Shown here: in pieces, positions 5,673 through 7,190 of the stretch
Position numbering within the stretch: the first letter of the stretch is position 1
Layout: each line of letters starts with the position of its first letter
Origin: an uncultured Pirellula sp.
GTDB lineage: Bacteria; Planctomycetota; Planctomycetia; Pirellulales; Pirellulaceae
Length of the DNA stretch: 7,190 nt
Direction: 5' to 3'
Assembly: GCA_903837255.1 (NCBI GenBank)
Contig: CAILTZ010000010.1
Location: forward strand, 1 to 7,190
Notes under the pieces: generated by a model
Told to the model about the DNA's origin: nothing
The model's input: only the letters and a program-made list of their open reading frames with translations
Database searches by the model: none
Position numbers and translations under genes: made by a program

Positions 5673-6287
5673 ATGAGCAGCGCCGAAAGTTTGGAATTTG
5701 TCGCGGTCCAGGATTACTTGGCGGCCGAAGAAATCGCGAGGACCAAAAGCGAGTACATCGACGGTTGGGTCCGCGCGATGACCGGTGCAACCAATCGACA
5801 TAATCAAGTCTCCGAGAATTGCTTCCTTGCCCTCGCTTTGGCTCTCAAAGGAAAACCGTGCCAACCCCACCTTTTCGATACAAAGCTTCGTGTCATCAAC
5901 CAGCAATCCAAACGGTTCTACTATCCAGATCTTCAAGTCGTCTGCGAACCGAATCTCCCAACCGAAACTTTTCAAGATCGTCCGGTCCTGGTCATCGAGG
6001 TCCTCTCCCCCTCGACGCGACTCTACGATTTGGACGAGAAACTAACCGCCTACACGCAGATCCCAACCTTACAGTACTACCTGATCCTCGAACAGCACCA
6101 ACCCATCGCGATCCTTTTGCGTCGCAACGGGAGCTTGTTCGAGAGGCTGCAACTCGAAGGCATCGAGACAGTCATCGAGCTGCCGATGCTCGGAATTTCT
6201 CTTTCCATGCGGGACATCTACGAGCGGATCGAGTTTACCGCGACGTGCGTTCAGGAGCCTGATCCGCAATACCAGGAGGCTAATTAA
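5673..6287 (+). CDS. Uma2-family PD-(D/E)XK nuclease-fold protein, array copy 1
   Basis: The 204-residue product matches the Uma2 (DUF820) family, predicted restriction-endonuclease-fold proteins of unproven biological role, abundant as paralogues in cyanobacteria, planctomycetes and Chloroflexi. Family landmarks are SEYIDG (26-31, Glu27), FYYPDLQ with Asp86, VIEVLSPSTR with Glu109, and DEKL with Lys123, giving the expected acidic-acidic-Lys active-site set. There is no signal peptide or membrane segment. ATG at 5673 is chosen because the following MSSAE is the exact N-terminus of the two later copies; a TTG at 5592 would add 27 residues and run through the TATAAT box. The Shine-Dalgarno is weak (GGGA at 5661-5664), unlike the AGGAGG before copies 2 and 3. 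Residues 44-80 differ strongly from copy 2, while residues 81-204 differ from it at only 5 of 124 positions. Confidence 0.9.
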   Translation: MSSAESLEFVAVQDYLAAEEIARTKSEYIDGWVRAMTGATNRHNQVSENCFLALALALKGKPCQPHLFDTKLRVINQQSKRFYYPDLQVVCEPNLPTETFQDRPVLVIEVLSPSTRLYDLDEKLTAYTQIPTLQYYLILEQHQPIAILLRRNGSLFERLQLEGIETVIELPMLGISLSMRDIYERIEFTATCVQEPDPQYQEAN

Positions 6288-6291
6288 CCCG

Positions 6292-6906
6292 ATGAGCAGC
6301 GCTGAAAAGCTTGAGTTTGTTTCAGTCAATGACTATCTAGCCGCCGAAGACTTCGCGAGGACCAAAAGCGAGTACATCGATGGTTGGGTCCGGGCGATGA
6401 CCGGTGCAACCAATCGACATAGTCGAGTGAAACTCAATGCCGCATTTTCTCTCATGAAGAGTCTAGCGGGCAAAAACTGCCAAGTATGGGACTCGGACAC
6501 CAAGCTTCGTATCATGAATCAGAAGACCAAGAGGTTCTACTATCCAGACCTCCAAGTCGTCTGCGAATCGAACCTTCCGACCGAAAGTTTTCAAGATCGT
6601 CCGGTCCTGGTCATCGAAGTCCTCTCCCCCTCGACACGCCTTTACGATTTGGACGAGAAACTGACCGCCTACACGCAGATCCCAACCTTGCAGTACTACC
6701 TGATCCTCGAACAGCACCAACCCATCGCGATCCTCTTGCGTCGCAACGGGAGCTTGTTCGAGAGGCTGCAACTCGAAGGCATCGAGACAGTCATCGAGCT
6801 GCCGATGCTCGGAGTTTCTCTTTCCATGCGGGACATCTACGAGCGGATCGAGTTTACCGCGACGTGTGTTCAGGAGCCTGATCTGCAATACCAGGAGGCT
6901 AGTTAA
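6292..6906 (+). CDS. Uma2-family PD-(D/E)XK nuclease-fold protein, array copy 2
   Basis: This 204-residue paralogue begins 4 bp after the stop of copy 1. AGGAGG (6274-6279) inside the last codons of copy 1 serves as its ribosome-binding site, 12 nt from the ATG, so translation is probably coupled. The active-site set is complete: Glu27, Asp86, Glu109 and Lys123. Against copy 1 the N-terminus (1-43) has 5 differences and the C-terminus (81-204) has 5, but the core 44-80 keeps only about 16 of 37 residues. Copy 1's NCFLALALALKGKPCQ is replaced by NAAFSLMKSLAGKNCQ. The core lies just after the first helix region and covers the stretch leading into the strand before Asp86, so it could alter substrate or partner recognition. 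Function is not established for this family; Uma2 membership is secure, nuclease activity is inferred. Confidence 0.92.
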   Translation: MSSAEKLEFVSVNDYLAAEDFARTKSEYIDGWVRAMTGATNRHSRVKLNAAFSLMKSLAGKNCQVWDSDTKLRIMNQKTKRFYYPDLQVVCESNLPTESFQDRPVLVIEVLSPSTRLYDLDEKLTAYTQIPTLQYYLILEQHQPIAILLRRNGSLFERLQLEGIETVIELPMLGVSLSMRDIYERIEFTATCVQEPDLQYQEAS

Positions 6907-6910
6907 CCCG

Positions 6911-7190
6911 ATGAGCAGCGCTGAGAAGCTTGAGTTTGTTTCAGTCGAAAACTATCTAGCCGCCGAAGACTTCGCGAGGACCAAAAGCGAGTACATCGAT
7001 GGTTGGGTCCGGGCGATGACCGGTGCAACGAATCGACATAATGAAGTCACCGGAAATTGCTTCCTGGCTATCGCTACGGCTCTGAAAGGGAAGCCTTGCC
7101 AGGCCTACAATCCCGATACGAAACTGAGGATCCGAACCGAATCCAAAAAACGATTCTACTACCCAGATCTTCAAGTCGTCTGCGAATCGA
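6911..7190 (+). CDS. Uma2-family protein, array copy 3 (C-terminus beyond window)
   Basis: Ninety-three complete codons are visible before the edge. The start is ATG at 6911, 4 bp after the copy 2 stop, with AGGAGG at 6893-6898. Residues 1-43 differ from copy 2 at only 2 positions and from copy 1 at more. The core (44-80) is instead closer to copy 1: it shares the NCFL-A-A-ALKGKPCQ pattern (about 22 of 37 identical, against about 14 of 37 with copy 2). Glu27 and Asp86 are present; the Glu109/Lys123 part lies outside the window. There is no sign that the gene is broken. The window cannot show whether more copies follow. Confidence 0.9.
   Translation, partial: MSSAEKLEFVSVENYLAAEDFARTKSEYIDGWVRAMTGATNRHNEVTGNCFLAIATALKGKPCQAYNPDTKLRIRTESKKRFYYPDLQVVCES

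Larger units (their letters stand above)
5673..7190 (+). repeat. Tandem 619-bp repeat array (two full units and a partial third)
   Basis: Each unit is one 615-bp gene including its stop plus the spacer CCCG. Start codons at 5673, 6292 and 6911 give a period of exactly 619 bp, so successive genes change reading frame. By hand count, units 1 and 2 differ at about 19 of 375 bases over the C-terminal coding part and about 20 of 129 over the N-terminal part. Units 2 and 3 differ at about 5 of 129 in the N-terminal part. The central 110 bp or so is far less alike. Confidence 0.93.

Noticed and set aside
5819..6262. Out-of-frame plus-strand reading frames inside the Uma2 repeats (also 6486-6881)
   Set aside because: They are similar to each other only because the underlying genes are repeats; they are frame shadows rich in Arg, Ser and Pro.
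5673..7190. Repeat array considered as an insertion sequence or CRISPR-like array
   Set aside because: Units are whole coding genes with a 4-bp spacer; there is no transposase, no terminal inverted repeats and no short repeat-spacer pattern.

Overview
The window looks like a piece of a planctomycete chromosome, probably Pirellulaceae-like. This is inference, resting on moderate GC, loose gene spacing, non-ATG starts, a TIM-barrel isomerase-like protein that resembles planctomycete-type sequences from memory, and an array of Uma2-family genes. No 16S or other taxonomic marker is present.

Layout. Positions 1-1296 (minus strand) hold the first 432 codons of recG, cut by the window edge just after the TATP helicase motif. 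A 219-bp divergent spacer (1297-1515) carries a good sigma70-like promoter candidate for the rightward genes. Rightward come a sugar-phosphate isomerase/epimerase-like TIM barrel (1516-2265) and, 33 bp later, a PurU-type formyltetrahydrofolate deformylase with an N-terminal ACT domain (2299-3159); these two probably form an operon. A 73-bp spacer with a 12-bp palindrome and a (CA)8 tract precedes an exported endonuclease/exonuclease/phosphatase-family protein (3233-4303). A class I SAM-dependent methyltransferase follows after 18 bp (4322-5140). A tRNA gene with CAT anticodon lies at 5221-5293. A 379-bp non-coding stretch (5294-5672) contains short direct and inverted repeats that look like decayed interspersed elements.

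The right end is a head-to-tail array of Uma2-family (PD-(D/E)XK nuclease fold) genes: two complete (5673-6287, 6292-6906) and one cut by the window edge (6911-7190). Their start codons are exactly 619 bp apart. The array is mosaic: the C-terminal two thirds of each gene plus the N-terminus of the next is about 95% identical between units, while a core of about 37 residues (44-80) falls to roughly 40-60% identity. This is the most unusual structure in the window.

Apart from the two likely gene pairs and the Uma2 array, the genes do not form an obvious single pathway: DNA repair, one-carbon metabolism, an exported phosphoesterase, a methyltransferase and a tRNA. I see no CRISPR array, transposase, phage gene or recognisable defence operon beyond the Uma2 nucleases, whose role is not established.
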